DNA of 64,000 nucleotides from Acanthochlamys bracteata (taxonomy: Eukaryota > Streptophyta > Magnoliopsida > Pandanales > Velloziaceae), in contig CM034139.1 of the NCBI GenBank assembly GCA_019914995.1, positions 377,001 to 441,000 on the forward strand. Reading direction: 5' to 3'. The translations under genes and the position numbers were made by a program. The notes below the pieces were generated by a model. The model had not been told where the DNA came from and made no database searches. It saw only the letters and a program-made list of their open reading frames with translations. Below are positions 38,901 to 50,543 of this stretch, in pieces; within the stretch, counting starts at the first letter, position 1, and each line of letters starts with the position of its first letter.

Positions 38901-41900
38901 TTATATATAGCAGCAACAAGAAGTTGCTTTACAGTAATGTCAACTTGAAAGAAGTCAGTCATATGTGCCCTTTTAACTCAGCTGCTTTCCCAGATAGGTA
39001 CCTCCCTTATATAGAACTTTTATGTGTTTGAAGAGTTCTCTTTCTTTGTTATTGTTATTATTACTACTTCTATGTCATCAATGAGTTTTTTGTGTCATAC
39101 ATGTCTACTATTTCTGTCACTGTGAGAAAGTTGCTCGCCAGTAATTTTAAACTGTAAACAAATGGCAATATCTGCTGAATAGGCTGTCTTTTCATTGATG
39201 ATGTTTTCCGATTTCTTGTTTCTAGCCATTTTCTTTTTGTCCTCGCTGTCTCATGACTCTGCTCGATAAGTTGTGTTTTCATTTTCTCCTAGCAGAGTTT
39301 ACATGGGGTTCAACTACTTCAACTTCATTCAGGCTTGTTTGGTTTTTGCGAAGTATTAGATCATGCTTTTATATGCGCTTAGTGGAGGATAGTCATCGCA
39401 TTGTCAGGATAAGATTAGTCCAGTCAGCTATATCTTTAAGCAAACCACAGAGACAAAACAGTTCTTCCGCCATTTCATATACAAGAATTTGAAAATATTG
39501 AATCACATCTGTTTTTCCCTAATGAATATTTTCCTGAGAAACTTTGACATGGTTGAGTTTTGGTCTATACTGTACTAATGCATCACTACAAGTCTGCATT
39601 TTCTGGGTTTTGTGGGTTGCTGTTGCTTCTATTGTTGCCCTAAGAAACTGGTAATTCTACTCAAAATATATATTTTCAGCCTTGCAATTGCTAAAGAAGG
39701 TGAGCTGCTAATTGGGACTATTGATGATATCCAAAAACTTCACATTCGGACAATCCCGCTTGGGGAGCATGCTAGACGCATTTGCCATCAGGAGCAGACA
39801 AGGAGTTTTGCAATTGTTAGCATGAGGAGTTCCCAAACAAATACTGAAGAATCTGAGATGCATTTTGTCCGGTTGCTCGATGACCAGACTTTTGAGTTCT
39901 TATCGACCTATGCATTAGACACTTATGAGTATGGTTGCTCCATTCTTAGCTGCTCCTTCACAGATGATAGCATTGTATACTACTGTGTTGGTACAGCTTA
40001 TGTTTTGCCTGAAGAAACTGAGCCTACTAAGGTATTTCATCAGCTTTACAACTGTATATATCTTGAAGCTGGGTTCATCTCCAATATTGACATTGATGCA
40101 TCTTTCTGAGTCATCCTACTTTCTGTTTCATACTCTCTTATGATCACTTGTTTTACTAGAAGGATATTTTTAGGATCGCATGTGTTAATAAAGTTATTCC
40201 ATTCATATGTGTTAATAAAGTTATTTGACATTTGGTAGGGTCGCATCCTTGTTTTCATGGTTGAGGATGGCAAATTACAATTGATCACCGAGAAAGAGAC
40301 CAAAGGAGCTGTTTATTCACTTAATTCCTTTAATGGAAAGTTGCTTGCTGCTATCAATCAAAAGATACAATTATTCAAGTGGATGCTAAGGGAAGATGGA
40401 ACACATGAACTGCAATCTGAGTGTGGACATCATGGTCATATACTTGCTTTGTATGTTCAAACTCGTGGCGATTTCATTGTGGTTGGTGATCTCATGAAAT
40501 CCATATCATTGTTACTTTATAAGGTATTATAACTTTTTTTTTTTTTGTTCCATTTTGTTCTTTTGTACAATTTGACTGCTTATTACACTTTTCTGACTAA
40601 TGTTCATACTCACAAGTCGGTGTTTATCTTGTGTGTTTTGTATCACCTATAATGTACTTGGCGACCTTGGTTTGCGTTAAACTCACTCTCCATTTCTATC
40701 ACCAAACACACTTCACTGTTTATACTATACGTGCTTTTATGTTTGTGAACATATTTTATGTACTACAACAAAGATATTCAACCTCAAAATATAAAGTGGT
40801 TTATATTCAAACGGTAAAGTTATACAAGCAAGGAGTGGAAGTGAAACAGATGCCTGCTAAGTAGGTTATGTGTAATTCTCTTTTTAGAGCTATTCTGCCC
40901 TACATCTCCTGGGAGATGTATGCCAATTCTTATAATTTTAGTCTCAAACCTTTTGTGTGTGTATAGTTGGAAAGCAATAAGATTGCTAGATCCTTTCTAA
41001 GTGCGAACCTCTAGAATTTTAACTAGGCAGTTGACCAAGAAACTCCTTTGTTTTCAGAACGTTAAACTAACATACTAGTCATCGTTTTGCTTGTGCAACA
41101 TCCATAGCACAGTCTTCATCCCACTAGTTAGGCTGAGTGTGTTGTCAGAATTGACCACGCTATTAATTTGTTTCCTATTTGTTACTGGAAAGTACAAGTA
41201 AGGCTCAAAGAACAAGTTCTGTTCAAATTTTAGTTTAGAGGTTCAGATTTTCTGTATAGATGATTGATTCTGTCTTCTCACATTCATGCTTCTTCATTAG
41301 AGAAATACTTTCAACATGGGAGGAAGTTTATCTTTGTTTTGTACATCTTATAATCGTAAATATTTCTTTTAGTCATCCCTCTTGAAGTTAATCAATTTGG
41401 AATATGACCTGGTGTCATTGCAATCCCAGCATGAGGAGGGAGCCATTGAAGAGCGTGCACGGGACTACAATGCCAACTGGATGAGTGCTGTCGAGATCCT
41501 TGATGATGATATTTACCTTGGAGCGGAGAACAACTTCAACCTTTTCACTGTACGTAAGAATAGTGAAGGGGCAACTGATGAAGAGAGGGGAAGGCTCGAG
41601 GTTGTTGGGGAATACCATCTTGGGGAGTTTGTAAACCGTTTCCGACATGGTTCCTTGGTCATGCGGTTGCCTGACTCTGAAGGAGGTCAGATCCCAACAG
41701 TAATCTTTGGCACAGTGAACGGTGTGATTGGTGTTGTAGCCTCTCTTCCTCATGATCTGTATGTGTTCCTGGAGAAATTACAGTCGAATTTGGTCAAGGT
41801 TATAAAGGGTGTAGGCGGACTCAGCCATGACCAGTGGCGATCCTTCTACAATGAGAAGAAGACGGTGGAAGCCAGAAACTTCCTGGATGGAGACTTGATT

Positions 41901-42011
41901 GAGTCCTTCCTTGACCTCAACCGAAGCAAGATGGAGGAGATCTCAAATGTTATGGGAGTATCTGTAGAAGAACTGTGCAAGAGAGTTGAGGAGCTGACAA
42001 GACTGCACTGA
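30000..42011 (+). CDS. DDB1: DNA damage-binding protein 1 (CUL4 ligase adaptor)
   Basis: Nineteen exons: 30000-30103, 31176-31224, 32814-32873, 32962-33053, 33374-33425, 34491-34553, 34682-34731, 35486-35561, 35722-35931, 36025-36131, 36268-36376, 36853-37053, 37137-37352, 37541-37651, 38347-38622, 38723-38997, 39680-40031, 40239-40523 and 41430-42011. They total 3270 nt in frame, or 1089 residues, the size of plant DDB1. The product reads [20 protein letters not shown] at its start and ends [11 protein letters not shown]. It spans propellers BPA (about 1-390), BPB (about 391-710) and BPC, then the C-terminal helical domain ([14 protein letters not shown]). DDB1 links CUL4 (through BPB) to DCAF/DWD receptors (BPA-BPC cleft) in nuclear CRL4 ligases for DNA repair, replication licensing and light signalling. 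The frame upstream of exon 19 is open but is excluded because family members join YK directly to [18 protein letters not shown]. Introns 1 and 2 are the largest. All splice sites used are GT-AG. Confidence 0.97.
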
Positions 42012-42692
42012 GGCTTCCTGCAATTTGTAACCAAAACATGTAAAATATTTCTATTGTACATTGTATACTTTACCTTCTGTCTTTTGTATGCTTGAGACCA
42101 TAGAAGTGGCTATGTCCTTAATGGTATACTTGATACTGTAGAACATCTTCAACATAACCTTTTATTGTAAGTTAACTTTGTTTATCTATTTCACAGTTGG
42201 AAGTTTACAGAGTTGAAAAAATTGCCAAGCGAATAGTTCAATATGATCAGTAGAATATGGTCCAACTTTATATTTTTGGTGGATTTTGCAGCATTGCTTC
42301 ATCAGAAGCAATTCAAGCAAGACTGCAGTGCAGTCTTTTAAAATTTTATCTCATCTTCATGTGCTAGTGATCATATACATTGTAGCTCTTGGTTCAGAAA
42401 AGATCCATAGACCCTTTAGTCGGTTTTATATTTGATCTGGTCAAAACAACAGATCTCGTTTACACAAGCAAACCAAACAAAATGAAGTAGCAGTACATTC
42501 ATCTTTGGCATACAGCACCAAACAAGATTTTACGTATCAAAATGTTAAAGAACATAAGCGGTCTCACAAATGCTGACTACAAAATTGCCTCTCAGCAGTA
42601 ACAAGTTAAAATAAAATGCCTCTAGAGCTGTTTCGCGCGCTAAGGTCATCTCTTGACTTGTGTTCATCACACTTGTCACTGCAGTATGGTCC

Positions 42693-45600
42693 TTACTGTG
42701 TTTTATTAGCCTCTGTTTTCTTCTTCCTTTCTTTGAGAAGATTGATGTTATCCTTCTTCCGTTTGTTGCCAATCTGATGGAAAGGAAAGCACGGTGATGT
42801 GTTACAAATAACTAAGATAAATTATACCAGAAATCAACAGAGCACATAGAAATGATTCACCACCAAAGGGATCTCAGTTTCTCATATGACTAATTTAGAA
42901 AAGAGAAGATAAAAGGTGTTAGATCTAAAACTACTACCAAAAGAGATTTGAAAGAAAACTGGGATGTCCTAATACTAAATACAAATAATTTGATCATGAA
43001 TAAATGGCAAGTTAATCTGATGCACATATCAGTGCTATTAGATACTTCAAAATTTTTGATTGTACAGAAGAGGTAAGAGGATAGCACCTGCATCGCTTCA
43101 TAAAGCCTCCTCTTATTCCTCGACATGGAAACCTTAGATAGGTTCTGAACATCTTCGGCAATTTGTGCTAAATCTGGCTCAGCATCTTCCTTAACTGTCG
43201 TACTAACACCCTGAGCATTTTTGTTTGACAGTGAAGCTGAGTAAGTAATTCCTTGCAGCTCCATTTTCAGCTCATTGTGATATTGATTCTCAAGTATCAT
43301 CAACTGCAACAAGCAACTCATTCAATTGCCTATCGTCAAAGTTATATAATAACGTAAGACGTCCGACAAACAATGTCTACAAAATGTGATACCTCCCGTT
43401 TCTTTTCAGCAGCTTCATTGGCTTCTGTGCGGTTAAGAACTCCTTCAGTCAAAAGATTGTGAGGGTCATCAAAATCTTGAGCATCAGTCCCTGGCAGTGG
43501 CAAAACATGGTTTCTGGCTGCATCTTTAAGGCGCTTTATCATCTCAGCATATTCTGGAACGTAGCCCTCAGCCTCATTATCAACAAAAGGAGACAAGTGA
43601 GGAGGAGGAACCCTGTAACATGAAACAGTTAATTTACTCACAAGCATAGAGTCAATCAAAGTATAACCTGAAGCAGCAGAAGAAAATTGTTTCAGAGAGA
43701 AAGACCATAGCACAAAAAACTCAGAAAAAGATAAGCATAGATCAGGTGAAGCGGACAATATATTTTAAGGACACTCATAGACACAATATCATAAAGGACA
43801 CAACTAGATACAGCATTAATCCTATCTTCCAACTAAGTTTGAAAGAAATCTTCCGATCAAAATACTGAGCTGTTTATAGATGAAATTGACAACAGGAATC
43901 AAAGAAAATGTCAGCTTTTGCATTCAGTTACTCTACTGATATTTTTCTCTGAGATTCTTTTGAAAGAAATCTTCATTTACTCTACTAAAATGAAATAAAT
44001 GAAGATAATTTATGACCTCATGTTTGCCTTTATGCACAAATTAGATGCAATGAAATTTAACAGCACAAACCCAATTAGATTCTTGGCACATGTGACTGCC
44101 CAAAGATGTGCAGTAGCAGATAACATGCATCAAAAGACCCGTAGCTCACAAGATGTAAACATTTTGCCATAATCACTTCCACTGCAAATTAAAACATAAG
44201 GCCAGTACTGATTACAAGAATTATTTAGATGCAATTAGTAACACCACTTAGTAGCTACAAAAGCAAATCTTTTATGGTAACCACAATGTCAACAAAATTA
44301 GGCCAGTATAACTGATGTGAAAACTAGCTTAAGATACAAAAATTAATGATGAAAAGAAAGAAGGCGTGGAATGAGAGAAAAATAGATTATTCTGTACAAA
44401 AATTAACCAGTGTCTGCAACCAGGCATAGGGACAGCATCAATAAGTATGATACCCTGAGCCAGAAGAATGCAATAGAATGTTTCATACCTTCCAATCAAA
44501 TACCCTTCTGTGGGTAATATGATCCTGGCATTTACACAATCATATACCCATTGTGGTTGTACATATTCTCTCGAAAGAAACTTGTGGCCCTTAGTAGGTC
44601 TGTCAACAATCTGAAAGATAGCAGTAATGAATTAGTTTACCCGCTCCTCATATATACAGCTCAACTACACTAACAAATCTATCTTTGTACTTCTTTTTCA
44701 TTTTGCGAATCCTAGAAATAGCTCTTTAAGTGGCTCATTCTATTCTCCTTTTTCTAGGGTTTGTTAAAGAGAGTTTTCATCTTAGGTTCTTGAAAGTTCA
44801 TAATGGCAAGATGAAGTATGCAAATACACATGAAAATTGCAAAAGCTAGTGGGATTTCAAAATTTAAGAAGAGAGAATAACTGGATCTTTTTAGTATATT
44901 AAGTCTGAATATCTCATTAGAGTCACCAGTAACAGGCAATAGCTTTCACAAATTTGTAATGTGTTGAATCCACAAGGCAGCTCTTTGCTATAGAGCGCAC
45001 CTGATGAGTAATGCCTTCATCAGCTTCACCGAAAGGAGACCCATCGCCCTCCCAGGATACAACACCTCCAAATGCCGGAATAATGAAAAGCAAGGACTCT
45101 CTTGGGACCTGGAACTCAGACAACAAAGAACCGGGTATTTATTGATAAAAGTATGTGCAGAGTTAAACTACAGGAATAGATAACTACCTCATAAATGCAC
45201 AAGAAAATGCTTACCTCTCGGCTCAAGAAAAACTTCAAACTTTTGAAAAGATTCTTGCACTCTTTTGTTTCGGTGTCTTCGTCATCTATACTACTTATTT
45301 CCTCTACAAGATGCATCAACGCCCCAGGTTTGTTGTCAGGAAGCTGAGTTTGAAGCTGAGCTAGCCTGAGATCAGATTCAGATGGTTGTGTTTCTCGTTT
45401 ATCATCCCCAGGTGGCTCTACTCCAGACGACTCAATAACCTGAGAATCCCCAGATGCTTTTTGAGATCTGGCTGCTATTTCACGGTATAAACCATAGAGG
45501 TCTGCAATATGAGAAAAAGAGCAGGGATCAGAACAAGGAAAACACAAGATCATACAGTACATGGAGATAAAAGGCTAACAAATAGGCAACAAAATTAAAA

Positions 45601-48494
45601 AAATCTTAAGATGCCATCCAAGCAAATATTACTTACCATTAGCTAATGCTTCTAGTTGAGGATCTAGGATAGGTGGATATTCCACATTTATGGAATGATA
45701 AAGCTTGTAATTCACAAAACCCAGAAGAGCCTGCACAGAGCAAGATTAATGAGGATTAAATGCAAACAACTCAACCTACATGCATATCCACATACAAAAG
45801 CACACAAGAAACATATACATACATATAACATGTCATACACAACACACACGTACATAAAGAAATAGACATTCTGATACAGCAGCCCAACCTTACCTCATAA
45901 ACTTCTAGAAAGGTAAGCATGACATTAAAGTCAACATCATCTGTCACGATTTGCTGTAAAGCATGTGGCGTCAACCATGTAATCTTTTGTCCTTCAACTT
46001 CGGCCTTTAAAGGAGCATAAAAGTATCATGACTAGATTGTGAAATTTCAGATCTGTGACTATGATTCAGAATGATTTCAGCTCCATACCTGGTAATAAAT
46101 GCCCTTAACAGATATGAAAGTTTTGCGCAGCTTATGAGTGCGAGAAATATAAGCCTGCCATTGATGGCTTAACCTACATGAAAGAAAACATTAGGAAGCA
46201 ACCACATTAAAAGCAAACCTAAGGGCTAAGGGAGTGATAACTCAATAGAAGCTTCTGCAATAAATACATAAGAATCATCCGTAAATGTATTGGCTCGCAA
46301 TGGCGTTCAAGATCCCAAACACTTTCTTGTTAAATTGATAAAAAAAGCTTTTATTTGGAAATCTTTTAAGGAGAATTCATGCATCATTAGCTTTAAGACA
46401 TTAGAAATTTGGTAGGCGCTACTAGCATAATTTGAACTATAATTTGATAGGTAGCATCGCAACTAAAGCATGACTTCATTTCAGAACAATTAAGATGATT
46501 AAAAGAAAGTTACTATAAATCTATAGAAGTATTAAGACTCACTTTCGGCAATTATGTATCCTTTCCACATTAACACGCTCTCCTTCAATAGCAGGCAAAG
46601 CCGCAAAAAGATGTACCATAGTGAGGCAGTCATCCAAATCCCGAAGTGCATCTATAAACGTTGGATACCTGAGTGTACCAGAAAATTCAACTTCATGGTT
46701 TACCAAATGAAGAAGGCGTACACGAATTGATGATTTCCAAAGAAGTTACACACCTCGCCCGAATAACCTTATCAAGTGTATATATTGGCAGGCGGTCTTC
46801 CAGACGGCTCACAAGATCCCTGTTTTTCTTTGATTCTGCCTTCTTGATCTTCTTCCTATGAGCCCTTATATCTCTGCAGTCAAATATATGAAAACAAAGT
46901 AAACCAAACAGCCATACAGTGGACTGCATAAATGTAAACTTCTCATGTAAAGCAGCACGTGAAACACATCTCTCGCAGAGTAAACCTAAAAACATTTTGA
47001 GAATGGGTGAAACATACATCAATAATCAATCAGTCAATTAGCAAGTCGAAGCTGGTCCAGAAAGTAAAAATTGATCCTGAAGAATAGAACAGAACACATA
47101 TTACCTGAAAATTTGAATGAGGGGATCATGGGCTAGGAACTGAATATCCTTCATATGATAATAAGTCTTGTGGTTGCCCTCTACCTTCTTTTTGGGGTCG
47201 CGTGGGAAGACTCCCTTGATAATGCATAACTTCCGAAAGACAGGAAGGCCTATCTGAAGATACCGCCGTGCCTTCTCCCTTGTTATGTACTTCGCAGCAT
47301 TTCCCTCCTTCTTCTTACCCTGATTTAAGAACAAGCAATTCGAATGTGCTAATCATCTAATACCCAAAGAACAACATGTTCTGCCATAAACAACACAATG
47401 AATTGATAAAAAAACCCTTGCTACTTTACTTATTATAGAAAAATAAATATAAATTAGTAAGAAACACAACTCAGTATGCTTCGCAACAATGTTTTGCAGC
47501 CTGTCATATGATATACTGACGACAAAACAGCTTTTTAAGGGTGCTCAAAGAGCACCTTCAAAGGCATGATCTGAAGCATTATTAGCATGAAATCAGCTTC
47601 AAGGCTACAATTTGATCAGCAAGTGTAGTCGGACAACTGGTTCTTACTGCTCATCCCCAGTTGCCAGAGTTCATAAGTTTTAGTTATCTGACACCCAAGT
47701 AAGTCAACTACAATACAAAAAGTACCAAATTCCTCAGTATCAATCAGTCGTCACAGCAAAAGCAGCCTCTGATAATTGGAAATCTTTATAGCACTGCTAG
47801 TAGTAAAAAAAACTCCTTCGTTGAGGCAACAATGCTCAGCAACAAAAGCAACAAAGCTAGTTCTTCTGCTAATTCAGTGTGTGGATATTGAACTTATTGT
47901 TACAGTCCCATAAAGGACTCAACTAAAAGACCAAAACTGTCAATTTCCTCGAAACCAATGGAAACAAGCTAAAATTAATTTTAAAAAGCAAATAACCAAA
48001 AATGATCAGCTGCTGTGTCATCAAAGCTAGTTCTTTCGCTAATTCTGCATGCCAAGATCGAAACCTTTTGTTACGTCCTCAAAGAAACATGAATGAAACC
48101 CAAAAATTACCAAATTCCTTGAAACCAATCAACCAACCGCTGGAATTAGCTACTGAATCCTTAAAACTGGTTTTATGGCTATCTATGCATGCCAAAATCG
48201 TAACTTATTGCTATAAACTAACTCGATTAAAATCCCACAAAACAACCATATTTCTCACACACAGAAAACGATCAGCTCCTGTGTTTCTCAAAATCGATTC
48301 TTCTGCTAAGTACGAATGCCAAGATTCTAACTTTTTGCTACAGTCCAATAGAACAACTCTACTAAAAGCCCAAAAACTACAAAATTCCTCAAACCAAGCC
48401 ATTCCATCTCTAGAAAACGAGGAAAGACGATACGTACTGGTGGGCGGTAGTGCTTCTTCTTCTTCGTCTTGGGAGTCTTACTGTGTGGCGCCAT
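42693..48494 (-). CDS. PES: Pescadillo homologue, ribosome biogenesis (PeBoW) protein
   Basis: Thirteen exons on the minus strand: 48494-48438, 47319-47105, 46873-46754, 46668-46543, 46173-46089, 46004-45894, 45730-45637, 45501-45215, 45108-45001, 44610-44489, 43612-43393, 43303-43088 and 42773-42693, giving 613 residues. After HYRPP the pescadillo N-domain runs [20 protein letters not shown] to about residue 290 ([37 protein letters not shown]). A BRCT domain lies at about 350-442 ([41 protein letters not shown]). A charged coiled coil follows ([20 protein letters not shown]), then a basic tail ([17 protein letters not shown]). PES acts in the nucleolus with BOP1 and WDR12 in maturation of the large ribosomal subunit. 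The N-terminus ([19 protein letters not shown]) is longer than the short MPKHYRP start I recall for Arabidopsis and adds a poly-Lys stretch. The gene converges on DDB1, with 681 bp between the stop codons. Confidence 0.96.
47853..48425. repeat. Degenerate tandem repeats in PES intron 1 (about four units)
   Basis: A unit starting AAAGCTAGTTCTTCTGCTAA, then GCATGCCAAGATCGAAACTT, TTGTTACAGTCC, ACTAAAAGCCCAAAAACTAC and AAATTCCTCAAACCAA recurs at about 47853, 48023, 48173 and 48290. The third unit is the most diverged and shortest. Open frames seen on either strand here are by-products of the repeat. Confidence 0.7.
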
Positions 48495-48647
48495 TCCTTC
48501 TTCTCACAATAAATATTTAAAACCTTACAACAATAATAAATTATTAATCGAGACAGCGGCGGCGCCTGCTGATAGTGAAGAAGAAGTGCAGCGGCGGAGG
48601 AGATAGTGCGGCGGTGAAGAAGAAAGAGAGGGGTTTTACTTGAGGGC

Positions 48648-48655
48648 TTAGGGTT
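48648..48655 (-). promoter_or_regulatory. Telo-box (AACCCTAA) upstream of PES
   Basis: AACCCTAA on the minus strand lies 154 bp before the PES start codon. Telo-boxes are frequent in promoters and leaders of plant ribosomal-protein and ribosome-biogenesis genes. The match is exact, while the function is inferred. Confidence 0.55.
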
Positions 48656-48691
48656 GCACAAAAGAGACAAAGCAGAAAAATCCTGGTTTTT

Positions 48692-48699
48692 GCGGGAAA
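48692..48699 (-). promoter_or_regulatory. E2F-type site (TTTCCCGC) upstream of PES
   Basis: TTTCCCGC on the minus strand is an exact match to the E2F consensus TTTSSCGC. It lies 198 bp upstream of the PES ATG and 37 bp distal to the telo-box. Confidence 0.5.
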
Positions 48700-49099
48700 G
48701 GGCTACTTAAATATTTATTTTCGTTTAAAACCTAGTAATATTTCTATTGTTTCTTGTTAGACCCTATTAGTTCATTCATAGGAGGGCATTTAACACAATT
48801 GGGCTACTAAATTCTGTTTCTAAGAAGAGGCCTCCTAATTAGACTATGATTAAAAAGCCCCCGTACCCATGCAAGTTATTAAAAAATAATTTCTTATGAA
48901 TAGTATTATTGAATGTAAGTTAGTTTTGGCATTTTAAAAAAGATTGAGTTAGAGATGACTTTTTTAATTTTGTTTGTTTGTAGCTGAAAGCTGAGTTAAA
49001 TAATGAGAAAACGTGAGTTATAATGGTGAAAAAAAATATATTCTAATATTCTCCACTCATCTATTAATTTTTCTAATATACTTTTCGAACTTAGAATTT

Positions 49100-49840
49100 T
49101 TTTAAAAACTAATTGACAGTAGTGAACTTAAGCCTTATAAATATTATCTCATAACTATTAATAAGGCTGTGAAGGACTAAACTTCTTTCACACATGCAAT
49201 ATCACAGAGCGATTTTTTTTAATGTGAAGCGGGATACTTGCTCTGAAATAAAAAAGACAAATATCATTTGATGAAATAGGCTATTTGTTTTAAAATAAAA
49301 TGAATATTTAAAGTCCTGATGAAAATTAGACTTGTCCTAAATAAGGCGAACCATGAATGCCCGAAATAAAATTGATGAGGAAATTAGATTTAGCACACAA
49401 TTTGGACCGATTCGGCCAAATCTGTATGGAACGAATTTAAAATTCTTCTCAAAACTAATTGATATATATTTTTAACATCTGTACTTCAACGAAGTGGTTT
49501 TTTTTATTAATGATGAAGCAATCTATCTGTTTTTAAATGAAACATCTACTTGTTCTAAAATGAAGCGAATAATTGTCATTTGATGAAGTAGGCTATATGT
49601 CCTAAAATGAAAGAAATCATGAAAGTTCTGTATAAATCAGACAACTCGTCTTGAATAAAATAGAACATGAAGATCTTAAATGAAATGATAATAGAACCCA
49701 TCCGCTCTAATACTATGTGATGAATATATAATTTTTTTTTAAATCAATTGATATAAAAAAGAGCGAGTCTAAATTTTTATAAACATCATGACGATTATTG
49801 ATAGACAATGTAGGACTAAACTTTTTTAACACATAAGAAA
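49100..49840. repeat. Tandemly repeated AT-rich block, period about 312 bp
   Basis: TATCATTTGATGAAATAGGC at 49262 recurs as TGTCATTTGATGAAGTAGGC at 49574, and both are followed by CTAT.TGT.(T/C)TAAAAT(A/G)AA, GAAAATTAGAC/TAAATCAGAC and a CATGAA phrase. Flanking phrases AGGACTAAACTTCTTTCACAC (49171) and AGGACTAAACTTTTTTAACAC (49812) suggest a third partial unit. No coding potential. Confidence 0.65.
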
Positions 49841-50423
49841 TGAATTAGAAGAGAGTTCAGGATAAATTAAACACAAGATCGTGAGTTCTAACTCAAAATT
49901 TAGCGGAAGAAAATAAGTTTCTGTGCAATTAAAATACACTCTTAGGGTATGCTTTGGATGGGTGAAAAATTATAGATTTATAATAAAAAGTTTTTTTTCA
50001 AAAAAAGTTTATAAAATTCTTTAAAATGTTGTCATATATAATTATTTCGTAACATACAATTTATCAATAATTTTAAAAATTTTAAAATAATATTTAGAGC
50101 TACAGGAGAACTTTTTTTAATTTAAATTATTTTTAAATATCTCTAACAATTATACCACATACGACCTAAAATCTGCTTAACAACATAGCACAAAAGATTA
50201 TTTTTAAAAGGTAAAATTTTGTTATGGCATTGCCTAAAAAGTAAAATTTTTTAAAAAGATTATTTTTTAAAAGTAAAATTTCTTAAAAAGTATAAGAAAT
50301 TCCATTATGGCATTGCCTAAAAAGTAAAATTTTTTAAAAAGATTATTTTGTAGACTTTTTAAAAAAACCAATTTTGTTATTTTTCAGATTTTAAAAAATA
50401 ACTATAGATATTTGTAGATATAA
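49841..50423. other. AT-rich intergenic DNA, no gene seen
   Basis: No coding frame. A local duplication is visible: CATTATGGCATTGCCTAAAA with AAGTAAAATTTTTTAAAAAG occurs near 50221 and again near 50311. A possible decayed small element spans about 49940-50165 (GGGTATGCTTTGGATGG left, ATACCACATACGACC right). Confidence 0.45.
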
Positions 50424-50530
50424 TAAATTTGTGATATACAATTTATTATACCATCAATATCAAAGACAAATTTTATAACTCAAAAAAAAATTCTTTTTTG
50501 AACTTTAGAGTTAAATTAGATTCTAATGCT
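50424..50530 (+). repeat. Direct repeat A flanking the 3.7-kb element
   Basis: A block of about 105 bp containing ATTTGTGATATACAATTTAT, TCAAAGACAAATTTTATAAC and TGAACTTTAGAG. Its partner, in the same orientation, is at 54268-54376. The two lie immediately outside the two ends of the putative transposon at 50544-54266. Confidence 0.75.
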
Positions 50531-50543
50531 AAATTGTATATAA

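Noticed and set aside
41382-41429. Upstream in-frame extension of the last DDB1 exon (starts [10 protein letters not shown])
   Set aside because: Known DDB1 proteins join YK directly to [13 protein letters not shown], and a good acceptor (CAATCCCAG) sits at 41429. The extension is intron.
48002-48520. Plus-strand frame of 172 codons
   Set aside because: It lies on the opposite strand across PES intron 1 and exon 1 and is produced by the tandem repeat there.
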